DNA from: Domibacillus aminovorans
GTDB lineage: Bacteria > Bacillota > Bacilli > Bacillales > Domibacillaceae
Assembly (NCBI RefSeq): GCF_001643235.1
Contig: NZ_LQWY01000003.1
Span: 1-64,000 of the forward strand
Reading direction: 5' to 3'
DNA: 64,000 nt
Positions 33,345-43,083 of the stretch are shown here, piece after piece. Below the pieces are notes generated by a model that was not told the origin of the DNA, searched no databases, and saw only the letters and a program-made list of their open reading frames with translations. The position numbers were made by a program, and so were the translations under genes. Each line of letters begins with the position of its first letter. Within the stretch, counting starts at the first letter, position 1.

Positions 33345-33374
33345 TTGTTATTTACTTATATAGATCCGTATAAT
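33345..33374 (+). promoter_or_regulatory. sigma-A promoter of acnA
   Basis: TTGTTA and TATAAT spaced by 18 bp, 90 bases upstream of the aconitase start. The leader contains a weak AAATTAG/CTAATTT hairpin. I did not find a convincing CcpC dyad. Confidence 0.5.
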
Positions 33375-33463
33375 ATGATAAAGGATGTGGGAAATTAGAA
33401 GAAAAAACGAATAACTAATTTTTCGGATGTCTTACATACTGATATTTAAGAGGGGGAACCGAA

Positions 33464-36190
33464 ATGGCGAAAAATGATATATTTAACGCCCGCACAAGCT
33501 TTGACCTTAATGGTAAGCAATATAATTACTACCGCCTGGCTGCTCTTGAAGAAGCGGGAATAGCAAAAGTTTCACGCCTGCCATATTCGATTAAAGTATT
33601 ACTTGAATCTGTACTTCGTCAATTTGATGGCTATGTCATTAAAAAAGACCATGTTGAAAACTTAGCAAAATGGGGACCGAATGTAGATAAAGAAGCAGAA
33701 GTTCCGTTTAAACCATCACGCGTTATTTTGCAGGATTTTACAGGTGTGCCGGTTGTTGTTGACCTTGCATCTCTTCGTAAAGCAATGGCAGACATCGGCG
33801 GCGATCCTCAGGTCATTAATCCAGAAATCCCGGTTGATCTCGTTATTGACCACTCTGTGCAAGTAGATGCTTATGGTACACCGGCAGCACTTGAACGCAA
33901 TATGGTGCTTGAATTTGACCGCAATGCGGAGCGCTATGAGTTTTTAAGCTGGGCGCAAAAAGCATTTGATAATTACCGTGCAGTTCCACCGGCAACGGGA
34001 ATTGTTCATCAGGTAAACCTTGAGTATCTCGCGAATGTCGTACATGCAGTTGAAACGACTGAAGGCGAGTTTGAAGCATATCCGGATACACTCGTTGGTA
34101 CGGATTCTCATACAACAATGATTAATGGAATCGGCGTTCTCGGATGGGGCGTTGGCGGCATTGAAGCAGAAGCGGGTATGCTTGGGCAGCCTTCATATTT
34201 CCCTATTCCAGAAGTAGTCGGTGTTAAATTAACAGGCGAACTTCCAGATGGCGCAACGGCTACTGACCTTGCGTTAAAAGTAACACAAGTTCTTCGTCAA
34301 CAGGGTGTAGTAGGTAAATTCGTTGAGTTCTTCGGTGCAGGTGTAGCTTCACTTCCGCTTGCAGACCGTGCGACAATTGCAAACATGGCACCTGAATATG
34401 GCGCAACGTGCGGTTTTTTCCCGGTTGACGCAGAGTCTCTTGATTACATGCGTTTAACAGGACGTGAAGAAGAGCATATTCAAGTCGTTGAGCAATATTT
34501 AAAAGAAAACGATATGTTCTTCACACCAGAGAACGAAGAACCAATTTACACGGAAGTCGTTGAAATAAGCCTTGCTGAAATCGAGCCGAATTTGTCTGGT
34601 CCGAAACGTCCGCAAGACCTAATTCCACTTACTCAAATGCAAAAAGCATTCCAAGAAGCAGTCAGCGCGCCTCAAGGCAACCACGGCTTCGGTTTGACAG
34701 CAGATGAGCTTGATAAAACAACAACGATTAAATTCAATGATGGTGAAAAAGTAGAAATGAAAACGGGTGCGATCGGCATTGCGGCGATCACATCATGTAC
34801 AAATACCTCAAATCCTTACGTTCTTCTTGCAGCTGGTTTGGTGGCGAAAAAAGCGGTTGAACTCGGTCTTGAAGTACCTAAGTATGTAAAAACATCTCTT
34901 GCACCAGGTTCAAAAGTTGTGACAGGCTACCTTCGTGATTCTGGACTCCTTCCTTATATGGAAAAACTCGGTTTCAACCTTGTTGGCTACGGCTGTACAA
35001 CATGTATCGGTAACTCTGGTCCGCTAAAAGACGAAATCGAAAAAGCGATTGTTGATTCGGATCTTCTCGTTACATCTGTTCTTTCAGGTAACCGTAACTT
35101 TGAAGGTCGTATTCATCCGCTTGTAAAAGGAAACTACCTTGCATCTCCACCACTCGTTGTTGCCTATGCACTTGCAGGTAATGTAAACGTAGACCTTCAA
35201 AACGAGCCGATCGGTAAAGGCAAAGATGGACAGGACGTCTTCTTTAAAGATATTTGGCCTGGAACGGCTGAAGTAAAAGAAGCGGTAAAACGTACAGTTA
35301 CACCTGAATTGTTCCGTAAAGAATATGCTCAAGTATTCAACAATAATGCGAAATGGAATCAAATTCAAACGAGCAATGAAGCACTTTACAGCTGGAATGA
35401 AGATTCAACGTACATTGCGAATCCAACATTCTTCCAGGATCTTTCAACAAATCCAGAGCCGATTCAAGCGCTCACAGGCTTACGTGTAATGGGTAAATTC
35501 GGTGATTCTGTCACGACAGACCATATTTCACCAGCTGGTGCGATTGGTAAAGATACGCCAGCAGGCTTATACCTTCGCTCTAAAGGGGTTGAACCACGTG
35601 ACTTTAACTCATACGGTTCACGCCGTGGCAACCATGAAGTAATGATGCGTGGTACGTTTGCGAATATTCGTATTCGTAACCAAATTGCGCCGGGTACAGA
35701 AGGCGGACTTACAACATATTGGCCAACAGGCGAAGTTATGCCGATTTATGATGCATGCATGAAGTATCAAGAGCAAGGAACAGGACTTGTCGTTCTTGCT
35801 GGTAAAGATTACGGAATGGGCTCTTCACGTGACTGGGCGGCAAAAGGTACAAACTTGCTAGGCGTTAAAACCGTTATTGCGGAAAGCTATGAGCGTATTC
35901 ACCGTTCGAATCTAGTGATGATGGGCGTGCTTCCGCTTCAATATAAACTGGGCGAAAATGCAACAACACTTGGACTTACAGGTGAAGAAACAATTGAAGT
36001 GGCGATTACAGATAGCGTGAAACCACGCGAAGTTGTAACCGTTACAGCAACCAATAAAGAAGGCAAGAAAACAGAATTCCAGGCGCTTGTGCGTTTTGAT
36101 TCAGAAGTAGACGTGGACTACTACCGTCACGGTGGCATTTTGCAAATGGTCCTTCGAGGCAAATTGCAAAATGTTAAAAGCGACAAATAA
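33464..36190 (+). CDS. acnA: aconitate hydratase
   Basis: 908 residues, full-length AcnA/CitB type. The 4Fe-4S ligands are Cys445 ('SCTNTS') and Cys511/Cys514 ('GCTTCIG'). Other hallmarks: '[12 protein letters not shown]', '[27 protein letters not shown]', '[13 protein letters not shown]', '[20 protein letters not shown]' and '[17 protein letters not shown]'. Interconverts citrate and isocitrate in the TCA cycle; in Bacillus the apo-enzyme also binds iron-response-like RNA. Strong AGAGGGGG site and consistent codon preference suggest high expression. Confidence 0.98.
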   Translation: MAKNDIFNARTSFDLNGKQYNYYRLAALEEAGIAKVSRLPYSIKVLLESVLRQFDGYVIKKDHVENLAKWGPNVDKEAEVPFKPSRVILQDFTGVPVVVDLASLRKAMADIGGDPQVINPEIPVDLVIDHSVQVDAYGTPAALERNMVLEFDRNAERYEFLSWAQKAFDNYRAVPPATGIVHQVNLEYLANVVHAVETTEGEFEAYPDTLVGTDSHTTMINGIGVLGWGVGGIEAEAGMLGQPSYFPIPEVVGVKLTGELPDGATATDLALKVTQVLRQQGVVGKFVEFFGAGVASLPLADRATIANMAPEYGATCGFFPVDAESLDYMRLTGREEEHIQVVEQYLKENDMFFTPENEEPIYTEVVEISLAEIEPNLSGPKRPQDLIPLTQMQKAFQEAVSAPQGNHGFGLTADELDKTTTIKFNDGEKVEMKTGAIGIAAITSCTNTSNPYVLLAAGLVAKKAVELGLEVPKYVKTSLAPGSKVVTGYLRDSGLLPYMEKLGFNLVGYGCTTCIGNSGPLKDEIEKAIVDSDLLVTSVLSGNRNFEGRIHPLVKGNYLASPPLVVAYALAGNVNVDLQNEPIGKGKDGQDVFFKDIWPGTAEVKEAVKRTVTPELFRKEYAQVFNNNAKWNQIQTSNEALYSWNEDSTYIANPTFFQDLSTNPEPIQALTGLRVMGKFGDSVTTDHISPAGAIGKDTPAGLYLRSKGVEPRDFNSYGSRRGNHEVMMRGTFANIRIRNQIAPGTEGGLTTYWPTGEVMPIYDACMKYQEQGTGLVVLAGKDYGMGSSRDWAAKGTNLLGVKTVIAESYERIHRSNLVMMGVLPLQYKLGENATTLGLTGEETIEVAITDSVKPREVVTVTATNKEGKKTEFQALVRFDSEVDVDYYRHGGILQMVLRGKLQNVKSDK

Positions 36191-36198
36191 GTTATACA

Positions 36199-36243
36199 AA
36201 AAAGAAGCCGGTTCCATTTACTTGGAATTGGCTTCTTTTTTTA
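36199..36243 (+). terminator. intrinsic terminator of acnA
   Basis: AAAGAAGCCGGTTCCA/TGGAATTGGCTTCTTT (G-T pair) with a 6-nt loop and T-run. Confidence 0.8.
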
Positions 36244-36317
36244 GAGAGATGATTGAATATTTTGTATAAAAATAATATTTAAGGAAATAATAACAATATA
36301 GAGAAAGGAGTGAAAAC

Positions 36318-36458
36318 GTGCGTAAAATTCATAAAAAAACATTTGCAGATCTAATTAAAGAAAATAAAGAGGAACTGCTCGCGGATGCTAAAGCAATGAA
36401 AGTCCTTGAAGAAAGACTCGAGTCAAAGTGGCTTGCATATGATAAAACAGGAAAATAG
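36318..36458 (+). CDS. FbpB-family small basic protein
   Basis: 46 residues: MRKIHKKTFADLIKENKEEL, then 'KVLEERLESKWLA'. This is the pattern of the FbpB (Fur-regulated basic protein B) family, which acts with the small RNA FsrA in the iron-sparing response of B. subtilis. GTG 36318 lies after AAAGGAGTG. Its place next to aconitase, a known iron-sparing target, is suggestive. I see no clear Fur box, so iron control is inference. Confidence 0.7.
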   Translation: MRKIHKKTFADLIKENKEELLADAKAMKVLEERLESKWLAYDKTGK

Positions 36459-36584
36459 GCCGGTATTCGTACCGGACTGTATACATAATTGTTAGTTGCT
36501 ATTAAAATATGATTATAGTTTAATGGATTTTAAAAAAGGATTTTTAATCAGGCTTTGTTTCTTTTGCAAATTAAGTGCTTATTT

Positions 36585-36617
36585 AAAACCTTAACTTCAT
36601 ATGTTAAGGTTTTTTGC
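36585..36617 (+). terminator. intrinsic terminator
   Basis: AAAACCTTAAC/GTTAAGGTTTT stem with a 7-nt loop and T-run, about 125 bases after the FbpB-like gene. The 36459-36658 gap otherwise shows a short CCGGTA(TTCG)TACCGG hairpin and no B12-riboswitch core. Confidence 0.7.
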
Positions 36618-36658
36618 ATAGATAAGAATTCTGTAAGAAGAAAGGATGATATAGGGGG

Positions 36659-37708
36659 ATGGGGAACTTATTACGAACAATACATATACCCAAACTTGAT
36701 GAAAAAACAGGTGCTCATGTACAGCAATATGTTAACTCACTGACAAAACCTCTTGGGAGTTTAGGCCGATTGGAGGATTTGGCGATTGAACTGGCAAAGA
36801 TGACAGGAGATCCTTTTCCGGACGTGTCACCGCCGGGGGTTATTGTGTTTGCAGCGGACCATGGTATCACTGATGAGGGTGTATCTGCTTATCCGCAGGA
36901 AGTGACAGGTCAAATGGTCCGTAATTTTTTGAATGGTGGCGCAGCCATTAATGTATTTAGTAAATCAATCAACGCCAGCTTATACATCGTGGATATCGGG
37001 GTAGCTAGTGATATAGATGAGGAAGGGTTGATAAAGAAAAAAGTACGATATGGAACAGCTAATTTTTATAAGGAAAACGCAATGTCTCCTGATGAAGCAG
37101 TTAAAGCTATTGAAGTTGGCTATGAGCAGGCACAAAAAATGATTAACGAGGGAGCTAAATGCCTCATTCTCGGTGAGATGGGAATCGGCAATACGACCAC
37201 AAGCAGTGCTATTGCAGCTGCTGTCAGCGAACAAGATATTCAAAAGCTAGTCGGAACAGGCACAGGAATTGAGAAGGACAAAATTCAGTATAAACAACAA
37301 ATTATTAAAAGTGCTCTTGAAAAAAGAAATCCGAGGGCAGATGATCCTATCGACATTTTATCGAAAATTGGGGGGCTTGAAATTGCTGGAATGGCGGGTG
37401 CAATGCTTGCTGCTGCAAGTAACCGGATACCTATTCTTGTCGATGGATTTATTTCTGCAACTGCTGCTTTGATCGCGAAAATGATCTCCAGTCAAGTCGC
37501 CGATTATATGATTATGGGGCATCGTTCTTTAGAACCTGGGCATGACGTTCTCATTCAGTTGTTGGGAAAAAAGCCGCTTCTCGATCTCGAAATGAGACTG
37601 GGAGAAGGCAGTGGCGCTGCGGTTTCTTTTCCCATATTACAATCAGCTGTACTAATGGTGAAAGAAATGGCCACATTTGAAACGGCCCAAGTATCCAATA
37701 AGGAGTAA
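36659..37708 (+). CDS. cobT: nicotinate-nucleotide:dimethylbenzimidazole phosphoribosyltransferase
   Basis: 349 residues. Activates 5,6-dimethylbenzimidazole to its ribotide for the lower ligand of cobalamin. Motifs: 'LTKPLGSLGRLEDLA', 'VFAADHGITDEGVSAYP', 'GEMGIGNTTTSSAI', 'LVDGFISATAAL', 'GHRSLEPGH' and the catalytic Glu316 in 'LGEGSGAAVSF'. AAAGGATG lies upstream of the ATG. The stop overlaps the bluB start (TAATG). No other cobalamin gene is in the window. Confidence 0.96.
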   Translation: MGNLLRTIHIPKLDEKTGAHVQQYVNSLTKPLGSLGRLEDLAIELAKMTGDPFPDVSPPGVIVFAADHGITDEGVSAYPQEVTGQMVRNFLNGGAAINVFSKSINASLYIVDIGVASDIDEEGLIKKKVRYGTANFYKENAMSPDEAVKAIEVGYEQAQKMINEGAKCLILGEMGIGNTTTSSAIAAAVSEQDIQKLVGTGTGIEKDKIQYKQQIIKSALEKRNPRADDPIDILSKIGGLEIAGMAGAMLAAASNRIPILVDGFISATAALIAKMISSQVADYMIMGHRSLEPGHDVLIQLLGKKPLLDLEMRLGEGSGAAVSFPILQSAVLMVKEMATFETAQVSNKE

Positions 37709-38370
37709 TGGAGGATCAATGTTTGTTTACAAATGAAGAAAAAGAAGCGATTTACAAAGTAATTTATTCCAGAAGAGATGTAAGAAGCTTTACATCTGAT
37801 CCAGTTCCTAAAGCAGCGATAGAACGGATTTTAGAAGCGGCTCATCACGCACCATCAGTCGGATTTATGCAGCCATGGAATTTTATTTTGATCGAAGAGG
37901 AAGAAATCAAACATCGGTTAGCATGGGCGGCAGATAAAGAGCGAAGAGCCCTTGCGATTCATTATGAAAACGATGATCGTTCATCAAAATTTTTGAATTT
38001 GAAAATTGAGGGAATGAAGGAAGCACCATTAACGATATGTGTCACTGCCGATCCTACGAGGGGAGGATCGCACGTACTTGGACGGAATTCAATACCGGAA
38101 ACAGACATTATGTCGACAGCATGTGCCATTCAAAATATGTGGCTGGCATCCTGTGCCGAAGGGCTGGCAATGGGATGGGTTAGTTTTTATAAAAAATCCG
38201 ATGTGCGGGATATATTAGAGATACCGCCTCATATTGATCCAGTTGCCTTAATTTCCATCGGTTATACAGATGGTTATCCGAAAGCTCCTATTTTGGAGAC
38301 AGTCAAATGGGAAAAAAGAAAAGAATTGGAAAAATTAGTATACCATAATAAGTGGCCGGTATTAACGTAA
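37708..38370 (+). CDS. bluB: 5,6-dimethylbenzimidazole synthase BluB
   Basis: 220 residues, flavin-destructase of the nitroreductase fold that turns FMNH2 + O2 into dimethylbenzimidazole. Shows 'SRRDVRSFTSDPVP', 'AAHHAPSVGFMQPWNFILI', 'DPTRGGSHVLGRNSIPETDIMSTACAIQNMWLA', 'GMGWVSFYKK'-like and 'KWPV'. It starts inside the cobT stop codon, so the product and its consumer are translated together. Gives the host aerobic lower-ligand synthesis. Confidence 0.94.
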   Translation: MEDQCLFTNEEKEAIYKVIYSRRDVRSFTSDPVPKAAIERILEAAHHAPSVGFMQPWNFILIEEEEIKHRLAWAADKERRALAIHYENDDRSSKFLNLKIEGMKEAPLTICVTADPTRGGSHVLGRNSIPETDIMSTACAIQNMWLASCAEGLAMGWVSFYKKSDVRDILEIPPHIDPVALISIGYTDGYPKAPILETVKWEKRKELEKLVYHNKWPVLT

Positions 38371-38374
38371 TGAT

Positions 38375-38410
38375 AAAGGGATCCCTTACATAAACGGGAT
38401 CCCTTTTATA
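38375..38410. terminator. bidirectional terminator
   Basis: AAAGGGATCCC/GGGATCCCTTT stem with a 10-nt loop between convergent bluB and the gamma-glutamyltransferase gene. Confidence 0.8.
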
Positions 38411-40093
38411 TTAAAATGGATTTACGGCAACTGGAATACCAGGGCGTGAAGAATCACTGCCACCAAATAATTCCCCTGTTTTGGGGTTTAATAATACGGC
38501 CTGCACATTGCCAATGGAAAGTGCAATGTTATCGAACTGGTAATTCATCTGCTCCAGCTTTCGCTTTGCTTTTTCTGGAATCCCTTCTTCATGCCAGATA
38601 AGCGGTCCGGTCCCATTATAAATGCGCGGCTCTTCAATAGCATCTTTTACATCCATTCCGTAGTCAAGAATATGGATCATCGTTTGCAAGACTGATGCAG
38701 GAATAGTCGGGCCGCCCGGTGAACCGAGTGTTAGGACAGGCTCCCCATCTTTAAATACAATGGTCGGTGTTTTCATGCTGACCGGGTATTTGCCGGGTTC
38801 GACAGAGTTAATACCAGCAGGATCTGGATCAAAATCAGTCATATCATTATTTAGTAAAAATCCATAACCTGGCACCATAATACCGGAACCGAAAAAGTGC
38901 TCGAGAGAAGACGTACATGTGGCAATATTGCCATCCCGATCAACAGCGATGAAATGTGTCGTCTCTGATCCGGGTTCTTTTTTATTTGATTTTTGATGAT
39001 GCGGCTGTTTTACTTTATCATAGTCCCACGGATTCCCTTCTGTTATCGAATCATTGCGGAATTCAAAGTTAAGCAGTTCCATTCGTTTCGTCAAATAATC
39101 ATTATGGAGAAGCCCTTCAAGGGGGATATCATAAAACGCGGGGTCGCCCATAAAAGCGAGTTTATCGGCGGTCATGATACGCAGCACTTCAGCGATCATA
39201 TAATATTTTTCCCACGAATGAACGTCATATTGTGCGATATTCAGCTTTTCTAGCAGTTTCAACATATAGAGAAGCGAAAAGCCGCCACCATTTGGTGGAG
39301 AAGGGACAGCGATCGTATAATCTTCGTAAGTACCGGTCATCGCTTCAGACACTGTTGCTTCATATTTCTCCAAATCCTCTTTTTCAATAAATCCATCAAA
39401 AGATTGGACCGTTTTAACGAGTGCATCTGCAATTTCACCTTTATAAAAAGCATCCGTTCCTTTTTCTTGCACTAATTTCAATGTTTTCGTCAACTGCTCA
39501 TTTACGACCACTTCTCCTTCTGTCAGTGGTACACCATCTGGAAAGAAAAAAGTGCGGGCTTCTTCGCCAAGCCGATCACTGAATCGTTCAAGGCCGGTAT
39601 TCCACGTTAAGTTGACGCGAACACCTTCTTCAGACAACTTGACTGCCGGCGTCATTACGTCTGCCCAATTCATCGTACCGAACTCTTCCAGCGCTTTTTC
39701 AAACCCTTTTAAAATACCGGGTACTGCTACAGCTGTCCCAGGCGTCGATCGCTCGATAAATGATATGATGTCTTGATGCTCGTCAACAAAGACATTTTTA
39801 TGTGCTTTATTTGGGGCGATGGAATGCCCGTTAACAACAAATGTTTTTTGCCTTTTCGCATCGTAGTACATAATAAATCCACTTGCGGCAAGCCCGGTGT
39901 TGAACGGTTCTGCTACTGCAAGAGCAAACTGCATTGCAGCAAGTGCATCCATTGCATTTCCGCCATTTGACAAAACATCCGCTCCGATTTGAGATGCTTC
40001 TTCTGTTGCGCTGGCTGTCATGCCATTTTTTCCACGCGCCTTCTGTCTATGTGATGCTTCTTTTTGATTGGCCCATATATGTTCCATTGTCAT
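38411..40093 (-). CDS. gamma-glutamyltransferase-like protein (YwrD-type, no signal peptide)
   Basis: 560 residues of the Ntn-hydrolase Ggt family. The autoprocessing Thr lies in 'GSETTHFIAVDRDGNIATCTSSLEHFFGSG', after which the small subunit begins; 'GGNAMDALAAMQFALAVAEPFNTGL', 'PPNGGGFSLLYMLKLLEKL' and 'TLGSPGGPTIPASVLQ' are also typical. Unlike secreted Ggt it starts MTMEHIWANQ with no signal, as in B. subtilis YwrD, so it should be cytoplasmic. GGAGGAAC precedes the ATG. It is 20 bases downstream of the M20 peptidase gene, one operon. Confidence 0.9.
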   Translation of the reverse strand: MTMEHIWANQKEASHRQKARGKNGMTASATEEASQIGADVLSNGGNAMDALAAMQFALAVAEPFNTGLAASGFIMYYDAKRQKTFVVNGHSIAPNKAHKNVFVDEHQDIISFIERSTPGTAVAVPGILKGFEKALEEFGTMNWADVMTPAVKLSEEGVRVNLTWNTGLERFSDRLGEEARTFFFPDGVPLTEGEVVVNEQLTKTLKLVQEKGTDAFYKGEIADALVKTVQSFDGFIEKEDLEKYEATVSEAMTGTYEDYTIAVPSPPNGGGFSLLYMLKLLEKLNIAQYDVHSWEKYYMIAEVLRIMTADKLAFMGDPAFYDIPLEGLLHNDYLTKRMELLNFEFRNDSITEGNPWDYDKVKQPHHQKSNKKEPGSETTHFIAVDRDGNIATCTSSLEHFFGSGIMVPGYGFLLNNDMTDFDPDPAGINSVEPGKYPVSMKTPTIVFKDGEPVLTLGSPGGPTIPASVLQTMIHILDYGMDVKDAIEEPRIYNGTGPLIWHEEGIPEKAKRKLEQMNYQFDNIALSIGNVQAVLLNPKTGELFGGSDSSRPGIPVAVNPF

Positions 40094-40113
40094 GATGGTT
40101 CCTCCGTCTCTAT

Positions 40114-41247
40114 TTAAGACAAACGCTCAATTGTTTTGGCAAGAAGAGTTGTTCGTTCAATTAGTGAATCAACTACTGTATATTCATCTGTTTCGCTATG
40201 GGAAAATTCGCCGACCGGTCCAAGCCCGTCAATCGTCGGTATGCCAACACTTGCAGTGAAAGAGGCATCTGATGCACCTCCTGTTGACTCACCGTGAATA
40301 TCGAGCCCAATTTCTTTACCTATTTCTTTCACACGATCCAGCAGCTTTTGCGATTCTTTCGTCATTTCCATCGGTGGTCTTGAGATCTCGCCCGACACTT
40401 TCGTATCGGTCCCTTGCACGATCTCTTCTTCCGCAATCGCATAAATCTCTTTTACGGTGTCTGTTGCCTGTTCTTTGCTTTGAACGCGTACATCAATGAC
40501 TGCTTCTGCGTCGGGTGAAACAGTATTCGCAGATATTCCGCCGCTAATTAAGCCGACATTGACCGTCAGCCCGTTTTCAAGATCATTTAGCTCCTGCAAT
40601 TTAATCACTTTATATGCGATTTCTTCAATAGCACTTCGACCGATTTCGGGCTCTACACCCGCATGGGCACTTTTACCGGTTACGCTCATCTTAAATCGTC
40701 CGACGCCTTTTCGTGCTGTGATGACACCTTCGTTTGGCCGTCCACACTCAACGATGAGACTGTAGTCTTTTCCTTCTGCTGCTTCTTTTATAAGTGATTT
40801 TGAAGAGGGGGATCCAACTTCCTCATCGCTGTTGAAGATAATATGAACGTTATGGAAACAGGTTAATCCCGCATTTTTCAATGCTTTCATCGCATATAAA
40901 ACTTGAACGTGGCTGGCTTTTTCATCGTTTACACCAGGTCCATACGCTCTGTCTCCGATAATTTCAAATGGCCGTTTCTCTGCTTCACCGTCTGGAAATA
41001 CGGTATCCATATGGGCGATGATTAAAATGCCAGGCCTTTTCGCATTGGGTGATGCAATACTTAAATGATTCCCGAATTCTTTTTCTCTATGTACATCCAC
41101 TTTCATACCGGCGTTTTCAAACTCTTTTTGAAGAATCGAACCTATTTTATCGACGTCTTGTTTATTGTAAGAATGGCTGTCTGTATTGACGAGTTTTTCA
41201 AGAAGTGCAATCATGTTCTCTTTTTCGTTTTTCAAATACGTAATCAA
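40114..41247 (-). CDS. M20 family metallopeptidase
   Basis: 377 residues of the carboxypeptidase G2/ArgE-like M20 family. Metal ligands are visible in 'IAHMDTVFP' (His, Asp), 'GPGVNDEKAS' (bridging Asp), 'FNSDEEVGSP' (Glu pair) and the C-terminal 'GEFSHSETDE' (His). A dimerisation insert contains 'GVGRFKMSVTGKSAHAGVEPE'. The TTG start at 41247 follows AAGGAGG with good spacing. Paired with the cytoplasmic Ggt, it probably hydrolyses N-terminal or gamma-glutamyl di/tripeptides. Substrate not defined. Confidence 0.88.
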   Translation of the reverse strand: MITYLKNEKENMIALLEKLVNTDSHSYNKQDVDKIGSILQKEFENAGMKVDVHREKEFGNHLSIASPNAKRPGILIIAHMDTVFPDGEAEKRPFEIIGDRAYGPGVNDEKASHVQVLYAMKALKNAGLTCFHNVHIIFNSDEEVGSPSSKSLIKEAAEGKDYSLIVECGRPNEGVITARKGVGRFKMSVTGKSAHAGVEPEIGRSAIEEIAYKVIKLQELNDLENGLTVNVGLISGGISANTVSPDAEAVIDVRVQSKEQATDTVKEIYAIAEEEIVQGTDTKVSGEISRPPMEMTKESQKLLDRVKEIGKEIGLDIHGESTGGASDASFTASVGIPTIDGLGPVGEFSHSETDEYTVVDSLIERTTLLAKTIERLS

Positions 41248-41365
41248 AATAAATTCCTCCTTGCGGCTGATCTTTACCTATACCCGAAAAGACAAAAAAG
41301 ATAAACGTTAGCGGAAAACATGGTAAAATAAATAGAGGTGCAAGTGAGATAAAGGAGTTTTTATA

Positions 41366-41788
41366 TTGTTTATTTCAGAAACAGAGGTAGAAGTTCGCTA
41401 TGCGGATACAGATGCAATGCAAGTCGTTTACCACGGCCAGTATGTCGTTTGGTTTGAGATTGGCCGCACACGTTTAATTAAAGATCTTGGTTTCAATTAT
41501 GCAGACATGGAAAAAAAAGGTTTTGTTTCGCCTGTTGTCGATATTCGCTTATCCTATAAACAGCCATTTCGCTACGGAGAAACAGCGACGGTACGGACGT
41601 GGATTGAGGCACACAGTGGTATCCGCACGACGTACGGATATGAGATTGTGAATGAAAAAGGCAATGTGTGTGTGTTAGGTTCAAGCGTTCATACGATTGT
41701 TAACAAAGCTACATTCCGGCCGGTGAAATTTAAAAAAGAATTTCCAGAATGGCATCATGTATATGAACAGGAAAAAAAACCAGTTTAA
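41366..41788 (+). CDS. yneP: acyl-CoA thioesterase, hotdog fold (YneP)
   Basis: 140 residues, YbgC/4-hydroxybenzoyl-CoA thioesterase family. 'VRYADTDAMQVVYHGQYVVWFEIGR' carries the Asp general base; 'SPVVDIRLSYKQPFRYGETATVRTWIE' and 'VCVLGSSVHTIVNKATFRPVKF' complete the fold. TTG start with AAAGGAG nine bases upstream. Same position as yneP in B. subtilis, before yneQ. Confidence 0.9.
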   Translation: MFISETEVEVRYADTDAMQVVYHGQYVVWFEIGRTRLIKDLGFNYADMEKKGFVSPVVDIRLSYKQPFRYGETATVRTWIEAHSGIRTTYGYEIVNEKGNVCVLGSSVHTIVNKATFRPVKFKKEFPEWHHVYEQEKKPV

Positions 41789-41794
41789 TGACAT

Positions 41795-42079
41795 TTGGAC
41801 TTAAACGGGTGGATGTGGAAAATGGAAACCGGTCATATTGCATTTTTAACACATTACTGGTACGATGAGCGGTTCCCGCATTACCGTACCGTAACGAAAG
41901 CAGGCTGTATTTATGTAGGCAGACTGGTGGAATGGGGATATATATACGGATTGACGCCGAAATGGATTGATATAGGTACCTCATCTAGGGCGCATTTTGA
42001 CTTACTCGGTGAAAAACAGCTATTTATTTTAAAACATGAAAGATTAGACGATCATATTCGAAAATTTCAACTGGAATAG
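41795..42079 (+). CDS. yneQ: YneQ-like protein, possible 5' frame error
   Basis: About 94 residues with 'GHIAFLTHYWYDERFPHYRTVTKAGC', 'LVEWGYIYGL' and 'AHFDLLGEKQLFIL', matching the YneQ family of unknown function. A translationally coupled ATG at 41788 (overlapping the yneP TAA) encodes MTFGLKR, the expected start of the family, but in another phase. One G too many in the GGG at 41807-41809 would explain it. As written, translation must begin at TTG 41795 or ATG 41813. Confidence 0.75.
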   Translation: MDLNGWMWKMETGHIAFLTHYWYDERFPHYRTVTKAGCIYVGRLVEWGYIYGLTPKWIDIGTSSRAHFDLLGEKQLFILKHERLDDHIRKFQLE

Positions 42080-42080
42080 A

Positions 42081-42374
42081 TCAATCGCGTATGTATTTAT
42101 AAGTTGGTTCGTCTAATTGTTCATCAAACTCGACGACTAGATGATGCCCGTCAAAATACCATAGATCCTTATCTTCAACAAAATAGGTGACGCCGCCGTG
42201 CTTTGCTGTCACAGCAGCTTCAATCGGTTCTTCTTTCGAAACGCCAAGTGAAAACCCGTCATGCAGAGGACTGGATCCCCCATAGCGTACGTAAAAACGG
42301 ATAAAGTCCCCTTTAGCTGCATACATTTCTTCTTCAAACCATTTTTTTGCTAGATTGTTCAATTGAATATTCAT
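42081..42374 (-). CDS. yneR: HesB/IscA-like protein without cysteines (YneR)
   Basis: 97 residues with the IscA/HesB fold pattern ('NNLAKKWFEEEMYAAKGDFIRFYVRYGGSSPLHDGFSLGVS', 'YFVEDKDLWYFDGHHLVVEFDE') but no Cys at all, so it cannot bind Fe-S clusters like IscA. This Cys-free subgroup includes B. subtilis YneR, found at the same place. Function unknown. Confidence 0.88.
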   Translation of the reverse strand: MNIQLNNLAKKWFEEEMYAAKGDFIRFYVRYGGSSPLHDGFSLGVSKEEPIEAAVTAKHGGVTYFVEDKDLWYFDGHHLVVEFDEQLDEPTYKYIRD

Positions 42375-42440
42375 GCCGAATTAACTCCAATCCTTTTTTC
42401 TTAGTGTAGCACGGAATAATGTACAGTCAAAATAAAACAC

Positions 42441-42482
42441 AAAGCAAGCGGCTTAACGCGATAACGTTAAACCGCTTGTTTC
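42441..42482 (-). terminator. terminator of plsY
   Basis: AAACAAGCGGTTTAACG/CGTTAAGCCGCTTGCTTT stem (minus strand) with a 6-nt loop. It overlaps the last bases of plsY. Confidence 0.7.
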
Positions 42483-43083
42483 AATTTTTTTTACCAAAAC
42501 TTGCTTTCGGTTCTGTTTTATTTTTAAGGCGGACAATGTTGGCCCGATGGCGGAAAAGGACGAAAAAGAATATAGCTGTAATCGCTGCGAGAAATGGGAG
42601 ATCATTCGTATAAATTGTATGAATGATCGCATAGATGAATGCGACTGTAGCTGCCAATACAGAAGCAAGAGACACGTATTTTGTTAGTAAAAGGACAATA
42701 ACAAAAATCGCAACTAAAAATAAAAAGACAAGCGGGCTGTAGGCAAGTAGAACACCAGCCGACGTCGCCACGGCTTTACCGCCGCGAAAACCGGCAAAAA
42801 TAGGAAACATGTGCCCGATAACCGCAACAAGTCCAGCGATCAGCGGATGAAAGCCTGCATCGAACCAGATGGGCAGCAATGTGGCGACTGTTCCTTTTAA
42901 AATATCGACAGCAGTGACGACTGTACCTGCTTTTTTGCCGAGAACACGAAATGAATTAGTCGCGCCAAGGTTACCGCTGCCATGCTCACGTATATCAAGA
43001 CCGAAAAAGACTTTGCCGGCAATGAGTCCAGACGGGATTGAACCGAGTAAATAAGCGATAATTAAAATAAGTGCTTGAATCAA
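42481..43083 (-). CDS. plsY: glycerol-3-phosphate acyltransferase PlsY
   Basis: 200 residues, integral membrane acyltransferase using acyl-phosphate. Conserved motifs: '[44 protein letters not shown]', '[24 protein letters not shown]' and '[16 protein letters not shown]'. TTG 43083 is preferred because GGGAGATTGAG lies before it; the ATG seven codons upstream (43104) has no site. Divergent from parE, as in B. subtilis. Confidence 0.93.
   Translation of the reverse strand: MIQALILIIAYLLGSIPSGLIAGKVFFGLDIREHGSGNLGATNSFRVLGKKAGTVVTAVDILKGTVATLLPIWFDAGFHPLIAGLVAVIGHMFPIFAGFRGGKAVATSAGVLLAYSPLVFLFLVAIFVIVLLLTKYVSLASVLAATVAFIYAIIHTIYTNDLPFLAAITAIFFFVLFRHRANIVRLKNKTEPKASFGKKN

Noticed and set aside
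33375-33463. CcpC operator at the aconitase promoter
   Set aside because: No ATAA-N7-TTAT dyad at the expected positions could be read convincingly.
36459-36658. Cobalamin riboswitch before cobT
   Set aside because: No conserved B12-box or receptor-loop core could be found in the 200-bp gap, which contains only a terminator and a short TTCG hairpin.
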